Positions 1 through 10,639 of a DNA stretch of 64,000 nucleotides are shown here, piece after piece. Positions within the stretch are counted from its first letter, which is position 1, and each line of letters begins with the position of its first letter. Both the position numbers and the translations under genes were made by a program. The notes beneath the pieces were generated by a model that was not told the origin of the DNA, made no database searches, and was given only the letters and a program-made list of their open reading frames with translations. The stretch covers positions 6,577,001-6,641,000 of the forward strand of contig NC_080045.1 of NCBI RefSeq assembly GCF_012489685.1. Reading direction: 5' to 3'. Source of the DNA: Lotus japonicus (lineage: Eukaryota > Streptophyta > Magnoliopsida > Fabales > Fabaceae).

Positions 1-899
1 ATGGCGAACTCCATTCTCAGAAGCAAAGCTCACGCAAATCGCATTCCAGATTGAAGCTCAGTCATGGATTGAAGGTAAGCACTTCGTCTCATCTCACGAT
101 TTGATCAGGAATTAGGGATTTTAGATTTCTGGTTTCTGATTTGGATCTGTTTGTTTTGGTTAGGAATTAAGGCTTTCAAATTTCATATTCACATTCTCAT
201 CTCTCTCTCAGAACCGCCGCAAATTGCTGTTTTTTTTCATAGTGAACCCCCTTATTCGTAAGCCACTCACCCGCACAATTACCATTCCGAGAAATTCAAC
301 TCATGCTCACCCTCCAGCTTCATGACAACAGCTCCAAGATTTTCCTCAACACATGGACTTCAATATGCAGATTCACACCCTTAGTATCTTCAAGGACATC
401 AACCAAGTCCCTGCAGTTGCTCTCACACAGAAGTTGGTGATAACCTCAGTTCCAAGCCAGGTCATGCCTTATGCAAGCATAATTTTATGTTCTTTGACTT
501 AAGAAAATTATGAAGTTCATTATAATTATTTTATTCTTTTTCTGTAGATTTGAATGTTTAAAAATAGCAGAAACAAAACAAGCAAAACAACAAGGGAGCC
601 ACCTAGCCATTATCTAGCTGGTGCAGAACCTTCGTGAGAGAAAAACCCAAGTTCTCAAATCACTCCTATTATACCTTAAACCTATATTGCTGAAGTATTA
701 GCTCCCTTGAGATATGGTGAAAAACAACTTCTTGTTGTACTAGAGAACACGCTTGAACCAGAAAAGCCACACATAAATGCAGATTTAAAGAGCCCATATG
801 TGAAAGACTATGAACCACATCTAAACAATTTGAGTCACATAATACTAGCTAGTTTCTGAGCACGATAATGCCACACAAAAGTAAGGCTGCGAATGACAG
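1..899. other. Left edge, no gene resolved
   Basis: I see no reliable gene here. A GTAAGC donor-like site follows a short open stretch near 75, and 350-460 has coding-like composition on the plus strand, so the remains of exons are possible. No frame stays open for more than about 40 codons and I recognise no domain. Confidence 0.3.
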
Positions 900-1420
900 C
901 TAGCGCAATTCTGCTAAGTGAGCTTCTCCAGTACCTTCAAAACTAGAGAAGCCAAATATCCAAGTGCCATTGTAACCTCGCATTAGACCTCCACAACCCA
1001 TGATCGAGGAACCTCTTCTATGACTACCTTCAAGGTTCAATTTCATCAAACCAATCAGGGGTATTGTCCAATTACCAAGAAGATGATTAACAAAAAAATC
1101 ACCACCAAGGGGGAAAGAGGTTGAAACATCATATATGATGCTTCTTTGCCCAAACCGCAATGATCAGACATCACTACTCATCATCATGTTATTCCTCCAT
1201 CTCCAAATCCAGCATAAATTATGCAAAAACCTTTCAGAATCAGAATTCTCAATAATAACAGTCAACCAATCCCAAGAATTAAGCGAAAAGATCGTATGAA
1301 ATAAAACACAACCAGACCTTATCGAAACCTCTATGGAGTGCAGACATCTCCTTAAGCAATGGAGAATGTCTTTGGAAGGATGGGAGCAGCGCGTACAAGC
1401 CGAGTTATCCGCAATCTTAT
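900..1420 (-). pseudogene. LINE (non-LTR retrotransposon) 3' remnant: zinc-finger and RNase H-like segment
   Basis: Reading on the minus strand, about 1400-1316 encodes a Cys/His-rich stretch with the signature DILHCLRRC, like the zf-RVT motif of plant LINE ORF2 proteins. It is followed at 1160-900 by an 86-codon open stretch with GCGGLMRGYNGTWIFGFSSF and AHLAELR, the pattern of the plant RNase H-like (RVT_3) domain after the reverse transcriptase. The order zf-RVT then RNase H is the normal C-terminal order of plant L1-type elements. The reverse transcriptase itself is absent, and stops and frame changes separate the two parts, so this is a 5'-truncated dead copy. The family assignment rests on these motifs only. 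Confidence 0.6.
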
Positions 1421-1599
1421 TTAAAAACGATGCACATTCGAAGGTAAAGCTCGATGCAACCGATAATTCAGCTAAGCATTAGCCAATGTTGTTGAGCAGT
1501 GCTCATCTGCAGCCAAAGTGTCATCTCCAAGCATCCCGGTAATCCTAACAGTCCAGCCCGAGACATCAGCACTCAATGCTTGGGTCTCTTTGAGGGACA

Positions 1600-2448
1600 A
1601 CAATCCAAATATTTTACCAATTCCACTCATTCTCCCACACATCCTTCACAGGAAGCCAACAATGATATATACACACCTCATTTTTTAAACACTTCATTTC
1701 CACCTATTTTTGTTTTTATCTCTCTACTTTTATTATCTATCACATCTCATACTTTCTCTCTTATTTTTTTTCTTTTCTTTCATTCTATCTCTCTCCTCAT
1801 TCCACATCTTTTTGAGGTGTGTAAGTAACATTTTCCACCGGAAGCTCATAATCACTAATATGGACAAACGATGCAAAATATTACATAGGACTCCGAAGCC
1901 AGCCCAATTATGATACAAAGAGTTGAATTTCCTTCTGTAACATGAAGGAAAAACCAACACGAAGTGGTCTCTAACTCAGATAATACTACGCTAAGTGTAA
2001 GACACATTAACTTTGATGTTGGTCTCTATTATTGCATTCATACTTGAGAAGTTCGGGGCCGGTAATACTCAGAACTAGCTTTAATAATGTTCAAATTGCA
2101 AATTAATTCCTTAATAACGAGATAAATTTGGAATTTCTTGCATCAATCAACAACTAACTAAGTGCTTTGTAATTCTTTTTATCTAGTGAAAGTGTTCGGA
2201 TTCCGAGTCCTTATAATGAAACATCTAAGGGTCCGGATTCGTATAACCATAAAACAATATTATACATCCACAAACAACACATTTTTCTCTCTATCTCTTT
2301 TCTTGTCTCATGACATCATATATCACATTATTACTTATTTCTCCTCTCTTTCTTTTATGATTCTAGACCAAAATGATGCACAACAAACATTATATTGAAT
2401 ATCTATGTGTACGAAAGCCTAATCAGCATGCGCAAGAGAGACCAACAA
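1600..2448. other. AT-rich intergenic DNA
   Basis: No gene is seen. The stretch contains pyrimidine-rich plus-strand tracts (about 1680-1810 and 2280-2360) with CATCATATATCA-like words. These recur in the KNOX intron (about 5390-5490 and 5640-5720), so they probably come from an old dispersed repeat. Confidence 0.4.
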
Positions 2449-2811
2449 GCAGTGACGGATTTAGGTAGAACAGCATGAGGGCATGTGCCCTCACTTAAAT
2501 TTAAAAAAAAAATAATTAGAAAAAAATTGTACAGTAAAAGTATGTGGTTTTTTGTGACTCTTTTGATAAAAAAATGCTTTCACTTGTGTTCTACATTGCT
2601 AAATGCTCTCACTTGTATTCCATATTGTTAAATGTCCTCACTTGAGTGATAAAAGTATGTGGTTTTTTATGACTTCTTTAGTAAAAAATGTATTTACTTC
2701 TCTTATTTGGTAAAAAATGCACTCACTTCTAGTAATATAATTAAATTTTTTTATACAAATTTATATGTATATATTGCCCTCACAACAATAAATTTCTGGA
2801 TCCGTCACTGC
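2449..2811. mobile_element. MITE-like element with GCAGTGACGGAT terminal inverted repeats
   Basis: The ends GCAGTGACGGAT (2449-2460) and ATCCGTCACTGC (2800-2811) are perfect 12-bp inverted repeats. CAACAA flanks both sides (2443-2448 and 2812-2817), a possible 6-bp target duplication, although the flank is low-complexity. The 363-bp interior has repeated 'tgctctcacttgt' words and no coding capacity. The superfamily is not settled. Confidence 0.6.
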
Positions 2812-3416
2812 CAACAACAAGGAAGCATAACATTGAACTTTTCAACCATGCATCAAATTCACAAGTTTCATGAAGAATGATTTTGTCATCATATACAGTC
2901 CATTAAAAGCTTGATACCCAGTAACTCCTTACAAACTCTTGATGGTACAGAAGCTCCAAATCACAAACAACTTTTGCGTACACCAATCATACCACAAAGT
3001 TATACACTTCAATTAAGAAGGTTGAAGTAATAATAATCAAAGTTCCAACAAACATCTCAATAGATTATCTGTTCCTGGGTACTACTTGTACTGAAAATAT
3101 AAGCAACAGTAATTAATAAAGATATCGATCACATACTCTAGTGCTCACACTACACAAGCAAAACTAATGTTCACGTTATGCTTGATATATTACAAGCTTA
3201 AAGCGTTGGCTTTTTATCCTTTTTTTTTTTTTGGAATGTCAAATTATATTATTAATAGAGAAAAGAAAGGGGGTACTAGAGGTAACCCAACCCATAGAGA
3301 TTCTACTAATTTCTTGATAAGAAGCTCGTATCAAGTGAGAGAACTTTTTATTATGAGAGGTTGGAGCCTTAAATTAAACATTTCTCTCACCTGATACACT
3401 TATACATAAGAGATGG
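2812..3416. other. Downstream flank of the KNOX gene
   Basis: AT-rich DNA immediately 3' of the KNOX stop codon (minus strand). It should contain the 3' UTR and polyadenylation site, but I cannot fix the cleavage site. No other gene is seen. Confidence 0.4.
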
Positions 3417-6400
3417 TCATGGCCCAAGGCGGTAGTGACCATCAGCCGCCATGTAATGACCATCCATATAAAGTGTTGCATTTTGAGGATGGAGGCCATC
3501 CATCACCATAAACTGCATGTCTTCAGATGGTTTCCAATGCCTCTTCCTTTGATTAATGAACCAGTTGTTTATCTGCTTCTGATCCAAACCAGTTGATTCA
3601 GCTAATGCCACCTTCTCTGATTCCTAGTAATTATCAAACAAGAACATCAATTTTGAAGGCAAAAAACATGAGTGAACTTACCCCCAAAAATAAAATATCT
3701 GGATCAATAGTTTTAAGTTTTAACATAAATGAGTCGTGAATTACACCTAGATTTTACTTGATTATTTATAACTATTATTATTGGTCCACTTATTAATTTA
3801 CAAACACTATTATATTTGCCTATACAAAAAAACATGTATAGTCATTCTCTTTAAATCTAAGTCGTCTGATCTTAATCAAACAGTTTGCTGATCAAAAAAA
3901 ATGGAGCAATGACTATGGTGAATTTTGGAAAATTCTACCACAACAAATCCAAATTGGAAAAATTGTGAATTTATTACTGTTTGAGTGTTCAAAGATGAAG
4001 ATTGTAAATTTACATACCGAAGGATATGGCCATTTGTAATGTAATTCCCACCAGTTAAGCAGCTTTTGTCTAGCATCTTTGGGCAGTTTTCCTTTCTTTT
4101 TTTTCTTGGAAAGTTCTTGCTTAAGGCTACTCAAGTAACCACTGTATTTCTTGAGCAAGTGAGTTTTGAGTTCACGGTCTTCTGCCCGGGGATCAATCTC
4201 GGGCAGTTCTGTTTCTCCACCACTGTTGTCTTGATCCTCTTCTGATGAACCTACGCCTTCACATTTATCATCTGCTCAACAATGGCATGCAACATTGTTT
4301 AAATATGGCACATAACTAACTGAGTAATAATATATGTACATTTTGTTACAACAAATACAAAGTATATACTACTCATAAAGAAAAATCTACTCCCTCTTTT
4401 TTTTGAAACACGTTGTTGTTTTTTGGTTACACGTGGAACCAAAAACTGTTACTGTTTAAGGTAACACATAATTTAAGACTTGCATAAATTGATATATAAT
4501 TAGATTAAAACACTCTAATTTAATGTTGAATTATATTGAAGGGCTAGCACAAGGGGTGCTAGAAACTAAATACCTGAGATAGTAACTGACATCGGTACAA
4601 CTAAAGAAAGTAGCACAGAAACCCCTAAATGAAAATTGGTTAAGTAATTGATGAGACTTGAGATAGGTGAAGATTAGATGTTGTAGGTGACAAATATAAC
4701 ATTCAATCAGGGTATATATAGAAGAAAATGTGATTAATAGTCTTGAATTTCTAAAACAACAAGAGTTTTGAAAAATTGGTGAAAAGCTAAAATAACAATT
4801 GTTTCAAATGGAGAAAGTAGTTTCATAATGTAAATACACAGTTATCGAATGATGACGTAGATAAGAAAGGACATAGAGAGTAGACTCACTGAAATACTCA
4901 TCAACCATCGAAAACTTTAATAAGGTCATTAGAATTTTCAAAATCTAACTCAACTCAAAAGTTAGCTCAAGAGTTACTCTAGTTAATGTGAGGCTTCTCA
5001 ACTGTAAGCTCACTGAATAGAATTCACAGGTGTATTTTTTTGTTCCTTTTACACAGTTCTGTTCCTCAGCTTGTGGTTAATCTGTTATTGACCGTAACTG
5101 AGTTCTATGTACATTTTATGGTTTGAGTACCCATTCGTACTCTTATTTATTCAATTTGGTTTATCTAAAAAAAAAATTGTAATGAGCAAATTATATCTTA
5201 AAAATGCTATTTACTTAAATATCACACATAATTGTAAGATTGGCTACCAAAACTCTTGACACATTAGACATGGGAAATAATAGTTGTTGGCATACCATGG
5301 AATGTATAGACCCAAAATCAATTGAGATAAAAATACAAGAGAAAAAATGGGGAATAATGATTCCACCCTTCTTTTTCTCTTTTATTTCAATTCCGCTCAA
5401 CTTTTTTTTTCTATCTCTTTGCAATTCTTATCACATCATATATCATTTCACTCATATGTTTCTCTTTTTTCTCTTCTTATCTCACACTTGGTAAAGAGAA
5501 GTGTGAATGATTCATTATCAAAAATATGATATGTTGGAAACATAAAAGGTTAGAGATAAATAAGGTGAATTGAGATAAAGGCAACATTACATCGGTGAAA
5601 TTTAGACATATAGATAGTGTATATACCGGAAACCACATTTTGCATTTTATTTCTCTCTTTTCTTACATTCATCATATATAACATTCATTATTTCTCCATT
5701 TTCTTTCTCTATCTCTCTATTTGTGTGCACTATCTGCATTATGCAGATGTCTACGAATCATTTTCATATCGGTTGCTAGGCATGCATGTTTTATATATAA
5801 AACTAATCAAGTATAAAAAAATCATTTTTACGCACCTTAGTTTCACCTAGTAAGATATAGGAATAGGAGAGACTCTTTGGGTGTGAATAAATTAAAGTTA
5901 AAAAAAGTAAAATTCACCCGATGTGTGTATTGAAACAAGAGAAATTAAGATAAGAGAAGAGAGAAAAATAATTTATATGAATATATGATATATGATGTGA
6001 TGCAAAAATGATACTTGAACACCTAAATAATAACAAACACCCAAAGACACCCCACCCCTCATTTGATGCAATCAAAGCAGTTATATATATATGATGTCAA
6101 CAAACAATCTCTCCGACATTGATCTTTGCACATGTGTCGGGTGTCCAAAGGTGTTTGCAATTATAAGTGGACTCGATGTGATGTGATACGTAGAGAAATG
6201 AAGAGAAAATGTGAAAGTTACTTTATATATAATCAAACTATTTTATTTCTTTGAAAAAATTAAGTTTTTTTTTCATTAAAATGTGAGCTATGTCTTAAAA
6301 CTTAAAAGTGTATCCTAACAAACACACAACCCACAAAATCATACACAGAAAATGGGATTACACATCAAAAATAGTACAACATCCAATGTGTTTCTTGCTA

Positions 6401-8415
6401 AATAAGATATATATAGATAAAAAAAAACGAGACGATGTGTGTGACTCAGACGCAGAAGGAGAAAAAACCCAAGAAAGAGAAGGAAAAAGTAAAAAAAACA
6501 AGACCAATACAATGATGAGAGGATGTCTGTGATTAACTGATTATCTCATGCTACACTGTTCAACCAATACGAGAAGTACATGGTAATGATAAGTTTTAGT
6601 TTTTTTTTTAGATAAGCATGATAATGATAACTTTTAGTTAGTTTAGCAAAATATAAAAACGGATTAACTCAGAAACCCTAGAAGAATAATTTTGTCAGAC
6701 CTCAGAGCAAGCTTGGGAAAACGGATTAGCCAGGCTAGTAAAGACGCCAACGTGTGTATTTGGGTTTTAGCAAAAAAAAAAAATTAAAATATTAAACAAA
6801 TACATAAAGAAGCATCTGGAATCGTGAAGAATAGACAATACAATACTTTTTAAAATATTTTATAAAAGTAATGTAGAAAAATATCTGAAAAGAGTTAATA
6901 GTTAATACACATTCTTCCCTATTAAAAAATCATAAAAGGAAGCTAGTAATTAGGGTTCTGTGCTTGATGAAAGAAATATCATTCATTGGGTCCCCTCCTC
7001 TCCCATCACACGATTTGAAGGCATATGAAATTTTTGGTCAAAGTTTTCAGGCTTCAGGAGGGTACAGAAATACTCAAGTTTTCGAATTTCAAGAAATATT
7101 GCAGAACCCAGTACGAAATTTTGTGCTGATTAAATTGCATAATCCATAATTAATTACTCCGTTTTCAGTGAAAAAAAAACAAAACCAAAACTAATTATGC
7201 TAAAAAAAGATGGAGATTTGTATTGGTTAGAAAGGGAATGGATTGGAGAGGAATAAAAGTGAGAAGAGAATAAGGGTACTCTTGATGCATATAAAGAGAA
7301 AGATGAAGTACCATTGAAGATCCTCACGGGTCCATTGCAAAGCATGTTAAGCTGAGTTTCAATCCTCCGCATGAAATCCATAGCCTCTTGTATAGGCCTT
7401 GTTAATTCCTCTCTATACTTCACAAGCATGTCATAGTATGCTTCCTGTTCAACACACACCATTTCAAGTTCCAACACTACCTCACTTCCATAGAAATAAG
7501 CAAAAAAGAATTACTATAAATAATAAATAAATACTCCTCTATATACCATGAATTGATCAAGTTCTGGATCTTTGGAATTTTCCCTTGAGCTAACTGAAGA
7601 TCTCCGCCGTGCCTCAAACTCTTGCCTCGCCGCCACCAGACGCGCCACCACTTCCGGTGGAGCACCTATCTACAACAAAAGTAAAGAGAGAGGAAGATTG
7701 AGTGCATGTTTGAAATCCTTCAAAATTGATTGTAAAGCCAAAATTAATTCGGGGTAAGTTTCTGCAAATAACTTATGAGCAACTAAATTGATTCTGAAGA
7801 AAAATAAGTATACATCCAAAATTGCTGAGCGGTAAAATTGATTTAAGAAAAAGAAGTATAGCCACAAAATTCATTATGGGAAAAATAGTTTGATCCAAAC
7901 ATGCTAGAGTGAGGATGATAATAATTAAGAGTTTAATATATAAATAAAATATTAAAAAATGGGGCATATGTTGTTTGAATTTGTTATGATGAGAAATGAA
8001 TAATTAATTAAGTGCTGACCTTTTGGCAATCCATGTAAGCTTCTAAAAGACTAGAGTATTGAGGATGAGCAAGGATTTTGGCTTTTATGGCTTCAACTTC
8101 GCTAGAGCTCGGGCTCCCACTTCCTCCTTGCTGAGAATGATGCATAAGATTTCCTCTCATCAAAGGGTAGTGGAAAATCGGAGTGTGAAGAAGCTGCGAG
8201 GTGGTGGCTTCAGTTTTCACCGCCGCAGGGAGTGGTGGTTGTTGCGGTGGTGATTGATCGGGAAGAAAGTTGTGATGATCTGATCCACCTGATTGAAGAT
8301 GAAAATTATTGATAGGAAACTGATGATGGTACAAGAAATTTGGCCTTGAACTTGGACTTGGACCTGAGTTTTCACTCAGGTGGTTGTGATTATGATTATT
8401 ATTGTATTCCTCCAT
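3417..8415 (-). CDS. Class I KNOTTED1-like homeobox protein, KNAT1/BREVIPEDICELLUS-like (5 exons, 370 aa)
   Basis: TALE-class homeodomain transcription factor of the shoot-meristem KNOX family; it acts in the nucleus, usually with BELL partners. Coding exons on the minus strand are 8415-8020, 7669-7547, 7444-7312, 4271-4018 and 3623-3417. All introns are GT-AG and phases agree, giving 1113 nt. The protein has a His/Asn/Pro-rich N-terminus, KNOX1 (about residues 106-150, [20 protein letters not shown]), KNOX2 (about 168-208), ELK (about 251-271) and a homeodomain (about 273-334) with the PYP loop at 299-301 and [10 protein letters not shown] at 323-332. The C-terminus [17 protein letters not shown] resembles the KNAT1/BP type rather than the STM type. 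The length fits the family (about 400 aa). The start is the first ATG of the open frame. The gene looks intact. Intron 3 is 3040 bp, between KNOX2 and ELK, as is common in class I KNOX genes. Confidence 0.93.
4272..7311 (-). other. KNOX intron 3 (3.04 kb)
   Basis: Intron between the KNOX2-coding and ELK-coding exons, starting GGTACTT and ending GAGCAG. It is AT-rich with no internal gene. It holds a Stowaway-like MITE (4388-4819) and pyrimidine-rich stretches (5380-5490, 5640-5720) that recur elsewhere in the window. In other plants, insertions in large KNOX introns can cause ectopic expression, so this intron may hold regulatory sequence; that is inference for this gene. Confidence 0.85.
4388..4819. 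mobile_element. Stowaway-like MITE in KNOX intron 3
   Basis: The ends read TACTCCCTCTTTTTTTTGAA and, reversed, TACTTTCTCCATTTGAAACA, giving imperfect terminal inverted repeats with TA at both edges. The interior near 4735 has 'atagtcttgaatttctaaaa', which recurs almost exactly near 28840 in the MITE split by the Tat element, so both belong to one family. No coding capacity. At 432 bp it is longer than the sister copy (about 309 bp), so it may hold a further insertion. Confidence 0.65.
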
Positions 8416-8990
8416 TAATTCAAACTATAAAGCAAAAGGCAAAAAGCTTTCTTCTCTCTCTTGAACCACAAGTGAAGAAGCAAGAAAAACCCTAATTTGT
8501 TATTTCTCTTTGTGAAATTCTTGGAAGGGTGAACAACAACTTAAACCCTAAAGAGAAAATAGGTGTGTTGAGATATTGATGGTAATGAATGTTGAGGACC
8601 ACAGATTAATCAACCAGCAAAAGTATGATTTGGTAGCAAAAGTTAAGGTGCTATAGGTCAAGTGATTAAAGATAATTGCACTCGATGATTTTGGGTCATT
8701 GATAGAGAGGATATGAGAAGGTAGAAAGAAACCAGGGATAATACTAGTCTCACATGATGTGATGTACGGATGAAGATGAAACTAGAAGAGAGAGAGAGAG
8801 GTGGCGCAGTCGAAACCGGCAATGCCTCCTTGTTGGGGTGGTTGACAAGACTTTCTTTCATTGAGAGATGAAAAAGAAATATATAAAAAACACAAAGGAA
8901 AATGATGTGCAACAACTTCCCTACATACACACATCTAACACACACTCAAAATGAGAAAGAAAAGAATAAAACAAAAGTAGTTGATATTAA
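8416..8990 (-). promoter_or_regulatory. KNOX upstream region with GA repeat and possible TATA box
   Basis: Upstream of the KNOX ATG (8415). A run of alternating GA lies at about 8785-8801 (CT on the coding strand). Minus-strand TTATATAT at about 8879-8886 is a possible TATA box, which would make the GA/CT run part of the 5' UTR. GA repeats bind BBR/BPC-type factors, and barley BBR was found through a KNOX gene GA repeat. Regulation here is inference. Confidence 0.35.
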
Positions 8991-8997
8991 TATATCA

Positions 8998-9276
8998 TAC
9001 TCTCACCGTTTTATAATAACTGTCTATTACTCTATTTAGAGATAAAAAAAATTATTTGACAATAACTAGCCACTTAGAATTTCAATGGAGCACTAATTGA
9101 TGTTTTTACATATAATGTCCCTATGAGAATAATAAATGAGGAGAGATAAAAGTACATCATAGAGGGTAAGATAGGAAAACAAATGACATGTTTTAAAAAA
9201 TTAACAAAATTGATTGCATTTTTTAATATATGTGCATCTTCTCTAAGTAAACACTTATATTGAAACGGAGGGAGTA
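8998..9276. mobile_element. Stowaway-like MITE upstream of the KNOX gene
   Basis: The left end TACTCTCACCGTTTTATAAT and the reversed right end TACTCCCTCCGTTTCAATAT form inverted repeats of the Stowaway CTCCCTCCGTTTC type with TA at both edges. The 279-bp element lies about 580 bp upstream of the KNOX ATG. Noncoding. Confidence 0.75.
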
Positions 9277-9582
9277 TAACCCAAAATAGATATAGAGAAA
9301 ATGAAGAGTTTGTTGATATTTTCATCATTTGTATATCAGAATATCATTATTAAAAGGTTATGATATTTGTACCACTAATGATAAATACACATTTCAAACA
9401 CTTCATTTTTTTCTATTTTTCTTATCACATAACATTATAATGTGATAGTATAAAAAACATTATATTATCACTTTTTTTTTACTAATTGTGAGGCCCAAAG
9501 CCCATATACTATCACATTTTTACTTCTTTTTACTCTTCCTACCTTTATGTCTTTAGTTGTCTAAACTAATGATGGAGATCCC

Positions 9583-9807
9583 AACTCCCAAGAATTTTTT
9601 TTTGTCACCAGTCTCCACGGGAAAAATGGGTCTCACGTGACTAATATGGTTCGGGATACGGTAGTGATGTCCCTGGCCACAAAGGTTCCACAAAGGTATT
9701 ATTTTTTACCTCATAGGGGATCGAACCCGAGTCAGAAGCCTAGGCGAAATCCCTTAAGGAAATGCACATTCACCACTTGTGCCACCCCTTGTGGTTTAAC
9801 TCCCAAG
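9583..9807 (-). mobile_element. tRNA-derived SINE with 10-bp target duplication
   Basis: On the minus strand the element starts at about 9797 and contains an A-box-like GGCACAAGTGGT and the B-box GGTTCGATCCC (about 9716-9730). It ends in an A-rich tail (plus-strand T run at 9594-9604). The direct repeat AACTCCCAAG flanks it at 9583-9592 and 9798-9807. Internal pol III boxes, A tail and target duplication together identify a SINE, inserted about 1.2 kb upstream of the KNOX ATG. Confidence 0.85.
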
Positions 9808-10122
9808 TATCTAAATAGCCATTTTATTTTTACCCAATAAAATTATAACATGTAAATTAAATAAATACATAAATATAATATTTATAATCTTACCCTCAAT
9901 AGTAGGTTTTTTTCACATAAAATTAGTGGCAATATATGAGATACTATTTGGATCAACACATAATATCTTGTTTTTAACCTCGTGTATCCACATTTGATAG
10001 GAGCGATTAATTTATTTGTCACGAATATTTATACTAAATGGTAACTAAATAACTTTCCACAATATATGTATTACATTTTCATAAGCAATGATCGAACTTC
10101 TAATCTTTATAATCAAAATAAT

Positions 10123-10296
10123 TGTTGTGAATAGATAACTACATGGGCCAATGGGCCAAGCCCATATGTTTTTGTCTCCCTAATGCTATAAATAAGAGGA
10201 TAATGCACCAAGCATCACACACCTCATTCCACATAATCACTTGTCTCACTCTTGCATTCTCTCTTCTCCCCTCTCCCTTTTACTATTTTCTTAACA
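10123..10296 (+). repeat. Copia 5' LTR (174 bp)
   Basis: TG...CA-ended direct repeat identical in length to 12993-13166. It contains CTATAAATAAGAGG (about 10188), a TATA-box-like start for element transcription. Confidence 0.93.
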
Positions 10297-10310
10297 CGTT
10301 ATCAGCACGA
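10297..10310 (+). promoter_or_regulatory. Copia primer-binding site, apparently for the tRNA-Ile(IAU) anticodon arm
   Basis: The 14 bases CGTTATCAGCACGA directly follow the LTR. They do not match the usual 3'-end primer site TGGTATCAGAGC used by two other elements in this window. They match the reverse complement of nt 27-40 of plant tRNA-Ile(IAU) as I recall that tRNA, with C opposite the inosine at position 34. This resembles half-tRNA priming in Drosophila copia. Confidence 0.55.
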
Positions 10311-10639
10311 ATTGCTCTCTCTTTTCAAGCTAGTAAGAGCTCTAGTTTTCTATCAACATTTATCTACTGTTCTATTTTTTTATTTTCTTTTTTCTTTTCT
10401 CTTGTTGAAACACTATGATATAGTAAATCATAGTGCAATATATCATACTATGAATCTCGAAGATTCATAGTCTAATACATATATGGTTCCAGAAGAATCA
10501 TAATATGATACATTTTATGTATGAACCCAGAAGATTCAAACACAAATAAACATGGACATGATCCACAAAAGAAACTGTGAAAGTTTTCTATGTATTATCC
10601 ACAATAAAATTGAACACAGAGTTCCCTATATTAGGGGGA

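Noticed and set aside
9593..9797. Functional tRNA gene
   Set aside because: A- and B-box-like sequences are present, but there is no cloverleaf acceptor stem; the A tail and target duplication show a SINE.
10143..10470. Plus-strand ORFs over the copia 5' LTR
   Set aside because: Low-complexity C/T-rich LTR sequence; same text occurs in the 3' LTR.
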